From: VGJW01 sp035285595
GTDB lineage: Bacteria > Cyanobacteriota > Sericytochromatia > S15B-MN24 > VGJW01
DNA: 64,000 bases
Assembly (NCBI GenBank): GCA_035285595.1
Contig: JAYKGV010000049.1
Span: 1 to 64,000 of the forward strand
Direction of reading: 5' to 3'
The notes under the pieces are model-generated. The model made no database searches. It saw only the letters and a list, made by a program, of their open reading frames with translations, and was not told the origin of the DNA. Each line of letters opens with the position of its first letter. The first letter of the stretch is position 1. This document shows positions 18,068 to 27,116 of this stretch, in pieces. The position numbers and the translations under genes are program-made.

Positions 18068-18096
18068 TTGATAACACGAACGACGTGCGGCGTCAA
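18068..18096 (-). promoter_or_regulatory. Housekeeping promoter of the hrcA-grpE-dnaK-dnaJ operon
   Basis: On the minus strand TTGACG (18096-18091), 17 nt, TATCAA (18073-18068), with TG one base upstream of the -10. The predicted start is near 18061, leaving about 15 nt before the TTG of hrcA. The position directly upstream of CIRCE supports it. Confidence 0.75.
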
Positions 18097-18103
18097 AGGC
18101 TTC

Positions 18104-19246
18104 TCACCAGCTCCATCCGACTCCCAGACGCAGGGAACCAAGCACGGTCTGCTGCCCTCCCGGCGAGGGGCCTTCGTCATGGTCATAACCAAAGGACCAC
18201 ATCGTGGGACCCGCATCGAACAGGAAGTCCCCACCGCCGCGCCAAGGCAGCGTCCCATCGGGTCCCGGAGCATAGCCTTGAAGATGAAGCCTGAGGGTCA
18301 CCGGCGAGAGGGGCAACAACTGCACCACGAGGCCCAAGGAGGGATCAACGCCGCTGCGGGGAGGCTCCGGCACCACGACCGACTGACGGGCCGCCACCCA
18401 GCCCCAACCCTGCACATCCACCCAGGACGCCGGCGCCCAGCGACCGCCTACGCCAGCCTGGATCCGGTCTTCCTGACGTTGCAACAACCCTGCAGGACCT
18501 CGCGAGGTCCATCCCAGCTGGCGCCACGACAAACCCGTGCCCAGCCAATTCCCCCACCAATGCTCGATCCACGCCTGGCTCAATCCCACGGGATAGCCGG
18601 CCTGGAGGCCCGCCGTCCTTGAATCCAAGGTCTCAACCTGTTCCACGTGCAAAAGCAGCAGGGACCGCGGCCGCTCCCTTGTCGCAGGCGCTTCGGGCGG
18701 CTGCGACGCAGGGAGTGACACGGCGGCGAGTGGCAGAGCAGTTGGGCTCGCCGTGACTCGTGGTTCGGGCGTGCGCAAGACCGGTCGCTCCCCCGTCACC
18801 GACTGGGGAAGTGACTCGAGTTCGGCCTCCCCGCCCCGACGGATGCCGGGCTTCAGCAAAAGGACACCAGGCCCTTCCTGGACCGCCAGATCTGGACGCA
18901 GTCCGGAGGGCCAACGGAAGGCCAGCTGGACTCTGGGTACCACGCCTCCCGTCGGGCGGACGGCAATGCCTATCGCCCCAAATGCCGCCGGCACCTTCAT
19001 GGACCCCGACTTCCTGACCCGGGCGTCCAGAATCTCGACGATGATCTCGGAACCCGCGCTGCGAACGACCCAAGCCACCCGTCCGCCCACCGGGACGACG
19101 AGGACTCCTGCGGCGGGATCCCAAGAGGGTTCACCCAGCGTCATGGGCGCAGCCCAAGCCAGTTGGCGCGGTCCACCCGCCAGAAGGGGCACCGCACCGG
19201 AAAGGAGGGCCGCTAAGGCGAGCCGACGGAATCGAACCGCTGCCAC
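18104..19246 (-). CDS. Secreted protein: AMIN-like N-terminal region plus beta-barrel-like C-terminal region
   Basis: 380 aa. Residues 1-32 form a signal peptide ending AWA. The next part, GRVAWVVRSAGSEIIVEILDARV, has the strand pattern of AMIN-type domains that bind septal peptidoglycan or polysaccharide; this is a tentative match. A Pro/Ala linker leads to a C-terminal half of alternating aromatic strands (GNWLGTGLSWRQLGWTSRG, RLHLQGYAPGPDGTLPWRGG) ending LRLGVGWSW, an aromatic-terminated barrel-like ending. It probably sits in the outer membrane. Its start overlaps the ROK kinase by 34 nt, so it is the last gene of the hut-nan run; 58 bp separate it from hrcA. Confidence 0.55.
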   Translation of the reverse strand: MAAVRFRRLALAALLSGAVPLLAGGPRQLAWAAPMTLGEPSWDPAAGVLVVPVGGRVAWVVRSAGSEIIVEILDARVRKSGSMKVPAAFGAIGIAVRPTGGVVPRVQLAFRWPSGLRPDLAVQEGPGVLLLKPGIRRGGEAELESLPQSVTGERPVLRTPEPRVTASPTALPLAAVSLPASQPPEAPATRERPRSLLLLHVEQVETLDSRTAGLQAGYPVGLSQAWIEHWWGNWLGTGLSWRQLGWTSRGPAGLLQRQEDRIQAGVGGRWAPASWVDVQGWGWVAARQSVVVPEPPRSGVDPSLGLVVQLLPLSPVTLRLHLQGYAPGPDGTLPWRGGGDFLFDAGPTMWSFGYDHDEGPSPGGQQTVLGSLRLGVGWSW

Positions 19247-20142
19247 GCCTGCCCCGCCGCGCCGATGACCCCCGCAAGCTCACCCAATGCCGCGGGCTCG
19301 AGGATTCCGGATGACCATCTCCGCCCTGCCAGCAGCATGTCCAATCGGGCGCGCGTTCGGGGCAGATAGGTCTCGGCGCGCGTCGATAGCCCGCCACCGA
19401 CGACGATGATGTCCGGATCGAACAGGCTGATCAGACTGACCGCGACATGGGCCAGATGGACAGAAAAAGCTTCCAGCACCTGCCTCGCCGGCTCATCTCC
19501 CTGATTCGCCCTTTCGAACAGGTCATGGGCGTCGACCCCCTGCCCCCAGAGACGACGAGCCTCCCGGCCCAGCGCCGTCCCGGACACATAGGCTTCGACA
19601 CAGCCGTGCAAGCCGCAGTTGCATGCTCGACCGTCGGGCACCAACAACATGTGGCCCAGCTCGGCCCCACCCCCCCGCGCCCCGCGAAGCAGATGACCGT
19701 CGTCCACCACGCCACCCCCGAAGCCCGTGCCCAGTGTCACGGCCACCACCGTCCGCTTCCCTTGGCCCGCCCCGCACCAGGCCTCGGCCCACGCTGCGGC
19801 ATTGGCGTCGTTGTCGGCACAGGTCGGCAGGCCGACGGCCCCTGCAAGCCAGGAACCGACAGGCGTTCCGGCCCAGCCAGGCAGATTGGGGGTCCCGTCC
19901 ACGATCAGACCGGTCTCCACGTCGACATGACCTGCCGTCGCGATGCCTACCCCCAGGACCTGCCCTTCAGCGCCGGAAGCCAGCTCCCGCACCACATCAG
20001 CCATGGTGTGCAGAATGCCGGACGCCCCCTCCGCAGTGGGTGTCGCCTGGCGAACCGTACGTCCGACACGGCCATCGGAGGCGACGAGCCCCCCCAGAAC
20101 CTTGGTCCCTCCCACATCCAGACCGATGGTCCAGCTTCCCAT
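19213..20142 (-). CDS. ROK-family sugar kinase (candidate N-acetylmannosamine kinase)
   Basis: 309 aa. It opens with the ROK phosphate motif IGLDVGGTKVLGGLV. The catalytic region CADNDANAAAWAE is followed by VTLGTGFGGGVVDDG and the zinc motif CNCGLHGCVEAYVSG. ROK kinases phosphorylate hexoses or N-acetylhexosamines. The coupling to nanE (TGATG overlap) suggests it makes ManNAc-6-phosphate, which NanE would convert to GlcNAc-6-phosphate, but glucokinase activity cannot be excluded. The true start is the ATG at 20142; the frame extends upstream only as nanE shadow. Confidence 0.85.
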   Translation of the reverse strand: MGSWTIGLDVGGTKVLGGLVASDGRVGRTVRQATPTAEGASGILHTMADVVRELASGAEGQVLGVGIATAGHVDVETGLIVDGTPNLPGWAGTPVGSWLAGAVGLPTCADNDANAAAWAEAWCGAGQGKRTVVAVTLGTGFGGGVVDDGHLLRGARGGGAELGHMLLVPDGRACNCGLHGCVEAYVSGTALGREARRLWGQGVDAHDLFERANQGDEPARQVLEAFSVHLAHVAVSLISLFDPDIIVVGGGLSTRAETYLPRTRARLDMLLAGRRWSSGILEPAALGELAGVIGAAGQAWQRFDSVGSP

Positions 20143-20840
20143 CAAGCCTCCTCGCGGGGCGGCACCGCTTCGACGAATCGCCGCGCGATGAGCTGCGGCC
20201 GCGTGATGGCAGATCCCACGACCACCGCAAAGGCCCCGCGACGGAAGCCCTCGGTGACATGCGCAGGTTCCCAGACGTGACCTTCCAGGATGACAGGCAC
20301 GGGACAACGCTGCACCAAGGCCTCCAGCAACTCGAAATCGGGCGTCTGGCGGGGCCCCCCGCTCTGCAGGGTGTAACCCGACATGGTGGTGGCGACCGCA
20401 ATGGCTCCCTGCTCGGCGGCAAGGAGGCCTTCTTCGACGGTCGAGACGTCAGCCACGACGGGGCGCTCCAACTCGAGCATGCACAAGGTCATGAACTGGG
20501 TGAGCATCTGCCCATCAGGTCGAGGAGCACCTGTTGCTTCCGTGGCGATGGCATCGGCACCCGCCGCCACGACCTCGCGAGCCGCCGCATAGGTGGGAGT
20601 GATACGGCACCAATTCCCTTCGAAGATCTTCTGCTTGTACAGTCCCAAGATGGGAAGATCCACGACCGCACGAATGGCCGCGATGTCCGCCGGACTCTCG
20701 GCGCGGATGGCCCCTGCGCCGGCCTCAGCGGCCGCTCGGGCCATCGCGGCCATGTGAGCGCTGCCATGCAAGGGCTCACCCGGTTGGGCCTGGCAAGAGA
20801 TGATCAACTTGCCTTCGACGCGCGCCATGAAGGAATTCAC
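20142..20840 (-). CDS. nanE: N-acylglucosamine-6-phosphate 2-epimerase
   Basis: 232 aa, TIM-barrel NanE family, converting ManNAc-6-P to GlcNAc-6-P. Signatures are KLIISCQAQPGEPLHG near the N-terminus, LPILGLYKQKIFEGN, GADAIATEATGAPRPDGQ and a terminal AFAVVVGSAITRPQLIARRF. It starts with GTG at 20840 (GGGAG 7 nt upstream), overlapping the hutH stop as GTGA. Placing an amino-sugar gene directly behind hutH in one coupled run is unusual. No nanA or sialic-acid transporter is in the window. Confidence 0.9.
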   Translation of the reverse strand: MNSFMARVEGKLIISCQAQPGEPLHGSAHMAAMARAAAEAGAGAIRAESPADIAAIRAVVDLPILGLYKQKIFEGNWCRITPTYAAAREVVAAGADAIATEATGAPRPDGQMLTQFMTLCMLELERPVVADVSTVEEGLLAAEQGAIAVATTMSGYTLQSGGPRQTPDFELLEALVQRCPVPVILEGHVWEPAHVTEGFRRGAFAVVVGSAITRPQLIARRFVEAVPPREEA

Positions 20841-22378
20841 GCGAGTTCTCCCACCACGGCTTCTGCAGCGGCCAACAAGTGCCCATCCCGGACCAAGCGT
20901 GCGATATGCGCCACGTCTTCACCCACCGCACGATCCTCGGCCAGCCTCGGGACCTGGGCACGAACCCGATCGCGCACGGCCCGGGCGGCAGGCGCCGGTG
21001 CGAAGGGCGCTCGGAACTCCAGCGCCTGAACGGCACACATGATTTCGAGTGCCAGCACCTGAGACAGATGATCCACGATCTGCGCCGCCTGTCGGGCCGC
21101 GATGGTCCCCATGCTCACATGATCCTCCTGCCCGGCACCTGTCGGCACGGAATCCACGCTGGCCGGATGAGCCAGGACCTTGTTCTCGCTCACCAGAGCC
21201 GCCGCGGTGTACTGCGCAATCATGTATCCGGAATGCAGGCCGCCATCGGGCGTGAGAAAAGCCGGCAAACCTTGGGAGTAATGCGGGTTTACCAGCCGCT
21301 CGATTCGACAAGAGGACAGGTTGGCCATTTCACTGGCCGCCACCTTCAGGAAATCCATGACCAACGCCACGGGCTGGCCATGAAAGTGTCCGCCGGTTCG
21401 CACCTCTCCTTGGTCGACCAGGACCAAGGGATTGTCGGTTGCGGAATTGATCTCGGTTGTCAGCACCCGCAGGACGTGCTCCAAGGCATCGCGGCTCGCC
21501 CCATGCACCTGAGGCGTACACCGCAATGAGTAGGGATCCTGTACCCGATCGCAGTCCGCATGGGACGCCATGAGTTCGCTGTCTTCCAGCAATCGCCACA
21601 AGTTGGTGGCACTGATCCGCTGACCTTGATGAGGACGCAAGGCATGAAAAGTGGCTTCGAAGGGCTGGCGGGAGCCCATGAGCGCATCCACCGACAAGGC
21701 CGCCGCCACATCGGCCAAACGGAAGAGGGTACGGGCGTCTTCGGCCGCAAGAACCCCCACGGCCGTCATGGCCTGGGTCCCGTTGATCAGGGCCAGCCCT
21801 TCCTTGGCTTCGAGACTCAACGGAGCGAGGCCGGCTTCGGCCAGGGCCTCCGCCGCCGGCCTGCGCCGGCCGCGATCGCGAACCCACCCCTCCCCGGTCA
21901 AGGGAAGCGCCAAATGGGCAAGAGGCGCAAGATCCCCCGAAGCACCGACCGAGCCCTGCGAAGGAACCTCGGGCAACAGATCACGGTTCAGCATCTCCAA
22001 AAGCCGCATCACCACCACGGGGCGTATGCCTGAAGCCCCCACGGCCAGCGCATTCGCTCGCAGCAGCAACATGGCCCGGACCACCTCGGCCGGGAAGGGA
22101 ACGCCGACTCCCGCCGCGTGGCTGCGAAGCAGGTTCTGCTGCAACTGGGCCAAGGCCTCGCCGGGAACCCGACGATCCTTGAGGGCCCCGAAGCCCGTGT
22201 TGACCCCATAAACGACCTGCCCGCCCGCGACGACCTGCTCGATGAAGGCTCGGGAAGCTTCCATCCGACGCACGGCTTCATTTCCCAGCGTGACGACCCG
22301 GCCGTGGCGCGCCACGGCCACGACGTCCCCGAGAGTCAAGCCTCTCCCTTCCAGGACGAGTGGATGCGTGTCGATCAA
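20837..22378 (-). CDS. hutH: Histidine ammonia-lyase
   Basis: 513 aa. It removes ammonia from histidine to give urocanate, the first Hut step. The MIO-cofactor tripeptide Ala-Ser-Gly is at 146-148 in GSVGASGDLAPLAHL. Other aromatic ammonia-lyase signatures are YGVNTGFGALKDRR and the Gln/His-rich C-terminal VPTGAGQEDHVSMG. The start is TTG at 22378, overlapping the ftcD stop as TTGA, with GGCGGAG a few nt upstream. Order in the run is hutU-hutI-ftcD-hutH. Confidence 0.96.
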   Translation of the reverse strand: MIDTHPLVLEGRGLTLGDVVAVARHGRVVTLGNEAVRRMEASRAFIEQVVAGGQVVYGVNTGFGALKDRRVPGEALAQLQQNLLRSHAAGVGVPFPAEVVRAMLLLRANALAVGASGIRPVVVMRLLEMLNRDLLPEVPSQGSVGASGDLAPLAHLALPLTGEGWVRDRGRRRPAAEALAEAGLAPLSLEAKEGLALINGTQAMTAVGVLAAEDARTLFRLADVAAALSVDALMGSRQPFEATFHALRPHQGQRISATNLWRLLEDSELMASHADCDRVQDPYSLRCTPQVHGASRDALEHVLRVLTTEINSATDNPLVLVDQGEVRTGGHFHGQPVALVMDFLKVAASEMANLSSCRIERLVNPHYSQGLPAFLTPDGGLHSGYMIAQYTAAALVSENKVLAHPASVDSVPTGAGQEDHVSMGTIAARQAAQIVDHLSQVLALEIMCAVQALEFRAPFAPAPAARAVRDRVRAQVPRLAEDRAVGEDVAHIARLVRDGHLLAAAEAVVGELA

Positions 22379-24006
22379 TGCTCCGCCTCGGTAAGCACCA
22401 GATCCCGGGCTGCTTCTGCGGCCATCGCGTCAATCACCGGCACCCGAGCCCGGAGCATGGTCCACAGTTCCTCGCGCAACCGGGCAGCACGCACCAACAT
22501 GCCCACGGCCTCGGTCCTGCGCTCGGCCGCCCATACACCATCGGCAAGACCGCCCAGATTGATGGCGACATTGAGCAGAGCGCCCTCCACGGCCGCCAAG
22601 GACAAAAGGGCTCCGCAACCGGCGTCGGAGGCGGCCTGCGGCACGCCATGCCCAAGCGCAGACAAGGCCAGTTCGGCCGCCGCCAACGCCTCTCGGGCAG
22701 CCGCGAGCGGGACCTCCGTCGCTCCCCGGTTGGCTTCCTCAAGGGCTGTCGTACGGGCCTGGCGCTCCTCCTCCGTGGACTTGGGCATACGGAAACCTTC
22801 CATTACCCGATCGAAGGCTCCGGCATCCTCGGCCACCACCCGCAACAGCGAGGAAGACAAGTCCGCCCCTTGCTCCCGCAGATTCTCGGCCGTGACCGCG
22901 ACTCCCTCGAATCCCTTGCGTCCTTCCGTCAAGGCACCGACCATACCGACCAAGGCAGCTCCCATGGCGCCGGCGTAGGCTGCCGCACACCCTCCCCCCG
23001 GCACCGCCTGTCTGGCCCCCATGTCGGACAGGAAACCCGCGAGGGTCAACGCGCCGATACGATCGGGCACGTAAAAACTCTGGGGTACTGTGGGCTCAGG
23101 CGAGGCCTGGTCCACGCGCAACCGCTCCTCGAGGATGAGGTCGGTCGGCATCGCGGGCAGCTGCAAATAGTCGGCCGCCGCGCGGATCAGGGCTTCTTGC
23201 GGAATCAGACCGATGATTTCGGCATCTGTCACCTTTGCTCCGAAACGTGCGGCTTCCGCCTTGACCAACTCCTGAACCCTCCGCAGGGGGGTCTTGCGAT
23301 GATCGAGCAGATTCATCGAAACCTGGGCCACGTCACGATCGGCCAAATGCACCCCCATGGCCTGCACATTGGCCAGACCGCCTCCGGAAGCCCGAACCGC
23401 CTTGGCGACGTCCTGGGCCACCCTCACGTCACGGGTATTGAGGTGCAGGTTGTAGGCGATCAGGAAGGGACGAGCCCCGATGGCCACGGCACCCGCCGTG
23501 GGGTGAGGAGCAGCGGGTCCGAAGTCCGGGGTCCAAGCCGGATCCGCCATCTTGGCCGCCAAGCCCTCGAACTCGCCCTTGCGAATGTGGGCCAGAACCT
23601 TGCGTTCGGGCACGCGGGCCGCCTCGGCATAGAGATAGACCGGGACGTGAAAACGATTCGCCACCGAGCGGGCCACGGACTCCGCCAAGGCGACACAATC
23701 GGCCATCGTGGCCTCACCCAGAGGCACGAAAGGCACGACGTCCACCGCACCCATGCGAGGATGCTCACCCTTGTGGGATCTCAGGTCCACCCAGCCCAGG
23801 ACTTCGGCGAACAACCTGAGAATGGCATCCTCCATGGCCTCGGGGGGACCTGCGAAGGTCAAGACGGTCCGATGATGACTCTCATCGGGTGCAACATCGA
23901 GAACGGTGATTCGAGAGTCGGCAGCCAGTGCTGCCCGCGCGCTCTCGATACGGGATGGGTCGCGTCCCTCACTGATATTGGGGACACATTCGAGGAGCTT
24001 GGCCAT
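22375..24006 (-). CDS. ftcD: Glutamate formimidoyltransferase / formimidoyl-THF cyclodeaminase (bifunctional)
   Basis: 543 aa, length of the fused two-domain enzyme. The N-terminal formiminotransferase starts LLECVPNISEGRDPSRIE and contains DESHHRTVLTFAG and HKGEHPRMGAVDVVPF. The C-terminal cyclodeaminase begins near residue 350 with FLSDMGARQAVPGGGCAAAYAG. It moves the formimino group from formiminoglutamate to tetrahydrofolate, releasing glutamate, then closes the ring with loss of ammonia. This replaces hutF/hutG. The ATG at 24006 has a TACACT box 6 nt upstream and no Shine-Dalgarno, so an internal leaderless promoter is possible. Confidence 0.93.
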   Translation of the reverse strand: MAKLLECVPNISEGRDPSRIESARAALAADSRITVLDVAPDESHHRTVLTFAGPPEAMEDAILRLFAEVLGWVDLRSHKGEHPRMGAVDVVPFVPLGEATMADCVALAESVARSVANRFHVPVYLYAEAARVPERKVLAHIRKGEFEGLAAKMADPAWTPDFGPAAPHPTAGAVAIGARPFLIAYNLHLNTRDVRVAQDVAKAVRASGGGLANVQAMGVHLADRDVAQVSMNLLDHRKTPLRRVQELVKAEAARFGAKVTDAEIIGLIPQEALIRAAADYLQLPAMPTDLILEERLRVDQASPEPTVPQSFYVPDRIGALTLAGFLSDMGARQAVPGGGCAAAYAGAMGAALVGMVGALTEGRKGFEGVAVTAENLREQGADLSSSLLRVVAEDAGAFDRVMEGFRMPKSTEEERQARTTALEEANRGATEVPLAAAREALAAAELALSALGHGVPQAASDAGCGALLSLAAVEGALLNVAINLGGLADGVWAAERRTEAVGMLVRAARLREELWTMLRARVPVIDAMAAEAARDLVLTEAEH

Positions 24007-24026
24007 GCGGGAAGTGTAACCCAACG

Positions 24027-25304
24027 TCAGCCTTCGACCTGTGACGCATCCGCCAGCGATCCGTGGACCCCACGACCTGAAATCCATGCTCCGGCCACAC
24101 GCACCGACCCGAAGTGATAGGCCAGTTCACGCCAGTCATGCAGCTCCCAAGCCACGAGATCCGCCCTTTTCCCTGGACGCAACCTCCCGAGCGAGCTCCC
24201 CATACCCACGGCTGCAGCACCATTGGCCGTCACGGCGACGAAAGCTTCCGCCGGTGTCAGTCGCAATTGAGTCACGGCAAGGGTCATCATGAGAGGCAAG
24301 GAGACGGCCGGACAAGATCCTGGATTGTGATCGGTCGCCACGGCCACTGGCACCCCCAGGCCAATCATGAGGCGCGCGGGAGCGGGATCCCTCATGCCCA
24401 GGAACACCCCAGTCCCCGGAAGCAGCACGGCCACGGTGCCAGCCTCGGCCATGGCCGCCAGGCCTTCGGCGTGGGCGACATGCAAATGATCGGCGCTCAA
24501 GGCCCCCAGGCGAGCCGCCAGCGCGGCTCCCCCGGTATCCACCAGTTCATCGGCGTGCAGCTTGAGGGCCAAGCCTCGTGATGCCGCGGCACGCAACAGA
24601 CGCTCGGCTTGTCCAGGCGTGTAGACTCCATGTTCGCAAAAGATGTCGGCGAAGCGCGCAATACCTTGCGCCACGACGGCCGGCAAGCTCTCCTCGATCA
24701 GACGATCAATGGCGTCCTCGGGCTCAAGTCCCGGCGGAACGGCGTGTGCCCCCAGCCAGGTAGGGACCCGATTCACGGCATGACGGGCTGCAGAGATCGC
24801 CTCGAGTTGGGCCAACTCGGCCCCCGTTTCAAGACCATAGCCACTCTTGGCCTCGATCGTCGTGGTCCCCGAGGCCAGGAAACGGTCAAGCCGGTCTTCC
24901 AACGCACGGGCGAGATCGGTTACCGCCGCGGCCCGAGTATGGCGGACGGTCTCGTGAATGCCGCCGCCAGCAGCCAGGATCTCGGCATAGGTCGCTCCTT
25001 TCGCCCGTCGTTCGAAGTCATCGAGCCTCGAACCCGCATAGACTGGATGGGTGTGGGCATCAACCAGACCGGGTGTGAGCAGCCTGCCTTCGAGTTGGAC
25101 CTCACGTGTCGCGGACCCCGTGCCCACGGCCTGCAAGACCGCCGCCTCGGACCCGACGGCCACGATTCGCCCCCCGGCCACGGCTACGGCCCCACGATCA
25201 TGCACCACCAGATCCCCTTGGCGAGGACCGGCCAATGCACCTGACTCCCCCGCAGGAGTCACGACTCTGGCCCCTCGCAACACGAGGTCGACGGCCGCGA
25301 CCAT
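24027..25304 (-). CDS. hutI: Imidazolonepropionase
   Basis: 425 aa, amidohydrolase family. It hydrolyses imidazolone propionate to formiminoglutamate. Metal ligands are visible in LVDAHTHPVYAGSR and KLHADELVDTGGAAL, with ADIFCEHGVYTPGQAERLL and the Asp of VAVATDHNPGSCP further on. I start at the ATG at 25304 because GGGAGG lies 4-5 nt upstream; a TTG one codon earlier is also open. The start overlaps the hutU stop. Confidence 0.94.
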   Translation of the reverse strand: MVAAVDLVLRGARVVTPAGESGALAGPRQGDLVVHDRGAVAVAGGRIVAVGSEAAVLQAVGTGSATREVQLEGRLLTPGLVDAHTHPVYAGSRLDDFERRAKGATYAEILAAGGGIHETVRHTRAAAVTDLARALEDRLDRFLASGTTTIEAKSGYGLETGAELAQLEAISAARHAVNRVPTWLGAHAVPPGLEPEDAIDRLIEESLPAVVAQGIARFADIFCEHGVYTPGQAERLLRAAASRGLALKLHADELVDTGGAALAARLGALSADHLHVAHAEGLAAMAEAGTVAVLLPGTGVFLGMRDPAPARLMIGLGVPVAVATDHNPGSCPAVSLPLMMTLAVTQLRLTPAEAFVAVTANGAAAVGMGSSLGRLRPGKRADLVAWELHDWRELAYHFGSVRVAGAWISGRGVHGSLADASQVEG

Positions 25305-27013
25305 CAACCCTCCCGCATGGGAAGCCGCACCCCGCGTGCGTCTGCACAGGCGACGGCCTCCTCATAGCCGGCATCGGCATGACGGATCACACCCATACCG
25401 GGATCACTGGTGAGGACACGCTCCAGACGACCTGCCGCCTCGGTCGTGCCATCGGCCACGACCACCATGCCGGCGTGAAGCGAATAGCCGATGCCTACGC
25501 CTCCTCCGTGATGCAGCGAGACCCAGGAGGCACCACCCGCCGTGTTGACGAGGGCATTCAGGTAAACCCAGTCGGCCACGGCATCAGTTCCATCCTTCAT
25601 GGCTTCCGTTTCGCGATTGGGGGATGCGACCGAGCCGCAATCCAGATGGTCACGACCAATGACCACCGGCGCCGAAACCTCTCCCCGTGCCACCAGCTCA
25701 TTGATGGCAAGGCCAAGACGTGCCCTGTCGCCATAACCCAGCCAACAGATGCGGGCCGGAAGTCCCTGAAACGCCACCTGTTCGCGTGCCAGGCGGATCC
25801 AGTGGGCCAAGTCCACATCTGGCTGGAATTCTTCGAGGATGTAACGATCGATACGGTCGATATCGGCAGGATCGCCAGAAAGGGCCGCCCAACGGAAAGG
25901 TCCTTTGCCTTCGCAGAACAAAGGCCGGATATAGGCAGGGATAAAACCGGGATAGGTAAAAGCCTTTTCCACCCCGTAATCCTTGGCGAGCTGGCGGAGA
26001 TTGTTGCCGTAATCAAAGGCCACGGCGCCCCGTTCCTGCATGGCCAGAATCGCCTGGACATGGACCGCCGCCGCTTCGCCCACCCTGCGTGAATACTCCC
26101 TGGAATCGGACGCAGCTTGCACGCGCGCCTCGTCGGGGTTCAAGCCGGGCGGCAGATACCCGCAGGAAGGATCATGTGCCGAGGTCTGATCCGTCACCAC
26201 GTCGGGTATCCAGCCACGGCGAACAAGCTCGGGTGCCACCTCCGCGATGTTGCCCAGCAAGCCCACGGACAGGGGGCGTCGTTCGGCCACGGCGGCCCGA
26301 ACCCGAGCCATGGCATCCTCGAGATCGGTGGCCATTTCCATGACGTAGCGCGTTTCGAGACGACGTCGTATGCGTGTTTCGTCAACCTCGACCACAAGAG
26401 CTACCCCATCGTTCATGGTGACGGCAAGCGGCTGCGCGCCCCCCATGCCTCCGAGCCCGGCCGTCAAGACCCAGCGACCGGCGAGGGATCCGCCGAAGTG
26501 CTTTCGGCCCACGGCACGAAAAGTCTCCCACGTGCCTTGGAGAATTCCCTGAGTCCCGATGTAGATCCAACTTCCGGCAGTCATCTGGCCGAACATCATC
26601 AGGCCTCGATCCTCAAGATCGCGGAAATGTTCCCAGGTGGCCCAGCGGCCCACGAGGTTGCTGTTGGCGATAAGGACTCTGGGTGCCTCCCGATGGGTGC
26701 GAAAGACCCCCACGGGCCGTCCAGACTGCACGAGCATCGTCTCGTCGTCAGCCAGCGTCAACAAAGTCCGTACCATCGCCCGTAGTTCAGGCCAACCACG
26801 AGCAGCCTTGCCGGTTCCTCCGTAGACCACGAGCCGGGAAGGATGTTCCGCCACTTCGGGATCGAGATTGTTGAGCAACATCCGCAAGGCTGCTTCCTGG
26901 ACCCAGCCTCTGCAATGCAATCGGCTACCCCGCGGTGCCCGGAGCGTATGCCCTTCCCCGCCGGCCAGCAGGCGCTCGAGAGCGATTTCATCCCTCGTAT
27001 CCAACGTCGCCAT
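25304..27013 (-). CDS. hutU: Urocanate hydratase
   Basis: 569 aa. An NAD-dependent hydratase turning urocanate into imidazolone propionate. Family motifs include VYGGTGKAARGWPEL, MMFGQMTAGSWIYIGTQGI, GLGGMGGAQPLAVTMNDGV and the active-site cysteine region RICWLGYGDRARLGLAIN. The ATG at 27013 is preferred to the GTG at 27019 because AGGAGG sits 5-6 nt upstream of the ATG but abuts the GTG. It is the first gene of the hut-nan run; a TAGAAT -10-like box lies at 27045-27050. Confidence 0.95.
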   Translation of the reverse strand: MATLDTRDEIALERLLAGGEGHTLRAPRGSRLHCRGWVQEAALRMLLNNLDPEVAEHPSRLVVYGGTGKAARGWPELRAMVRTLLTLADDETMLVQSGRPVGVFRTHREAPRVLIANSNLVGRWATWEHFRDLEDRGLMMFGQMTAGSWIYIGTQGILQGTWETFRAVGRKHFGGSLAGRWVLTAGLGGMGGAQPLAVTMNDGVALVVEVDETRIRRRLETRYVMEMATDLEDAMARVRAAVAERRPLSVGLLGNIAEVAPELVRRGWIPDVVTDQTSAHDPSCGYLPPGLNPDEARVQAASDSREYSRRVGEAAAVHVQAILAMQERGAVAFDYGNNLRQLAKDYGVEKAFTYPGFIPAYIRPLFCEGKGPFRWAALSGDPADIDRIDRYILEEFQPDVDLAHWIRLAREQVAFQGLPARICWLGYGDRARLGLAINELVARGEVSAPVVIGRDHLDCGSVASPNRETEAMKDGTDAVADWVYLNALVNTAGGASWVSLHHGGGVGIGYSLHAGMVVVADGTTEAAGRLERVLTSDPGMGVIRHADAGYEEAVACADARGVRLPMREG

Positions 27014-27044
27014 CGTCACCTCCTCGTGCCGTCGGCCCAGACTT

Positions 27045-27050
27045 ATTCTA
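27045..27050 (-). promoter_or_regulatory. Possible -10 of the hut-nan operon
   Basis: TAGAAT on the minus strand, about 25-30 nt before the hutU start. No good -35 was seen, which would fit an activated promoter. Confidence 0.35.
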
Positions 27051-27116
27051 CGCCCATCCCTCGTATCGGGGATGTCCGGTTATCGGTCTCGTCCTTCGCG
27101 GGTATGATGGGGTGCC

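Noticed and set aside
19119..19246. Possible ROK kinase frame continuing past 19213
   Set aside because: The kinase stops at 19213; the overlapping sequence belongs to the signal peptide of the next gene.
22360..24117. 585-codon plus-strand ORF opposite ftcD
   Set aside because: Antisense shadow in a high-GC gene; no recognisable protein features.
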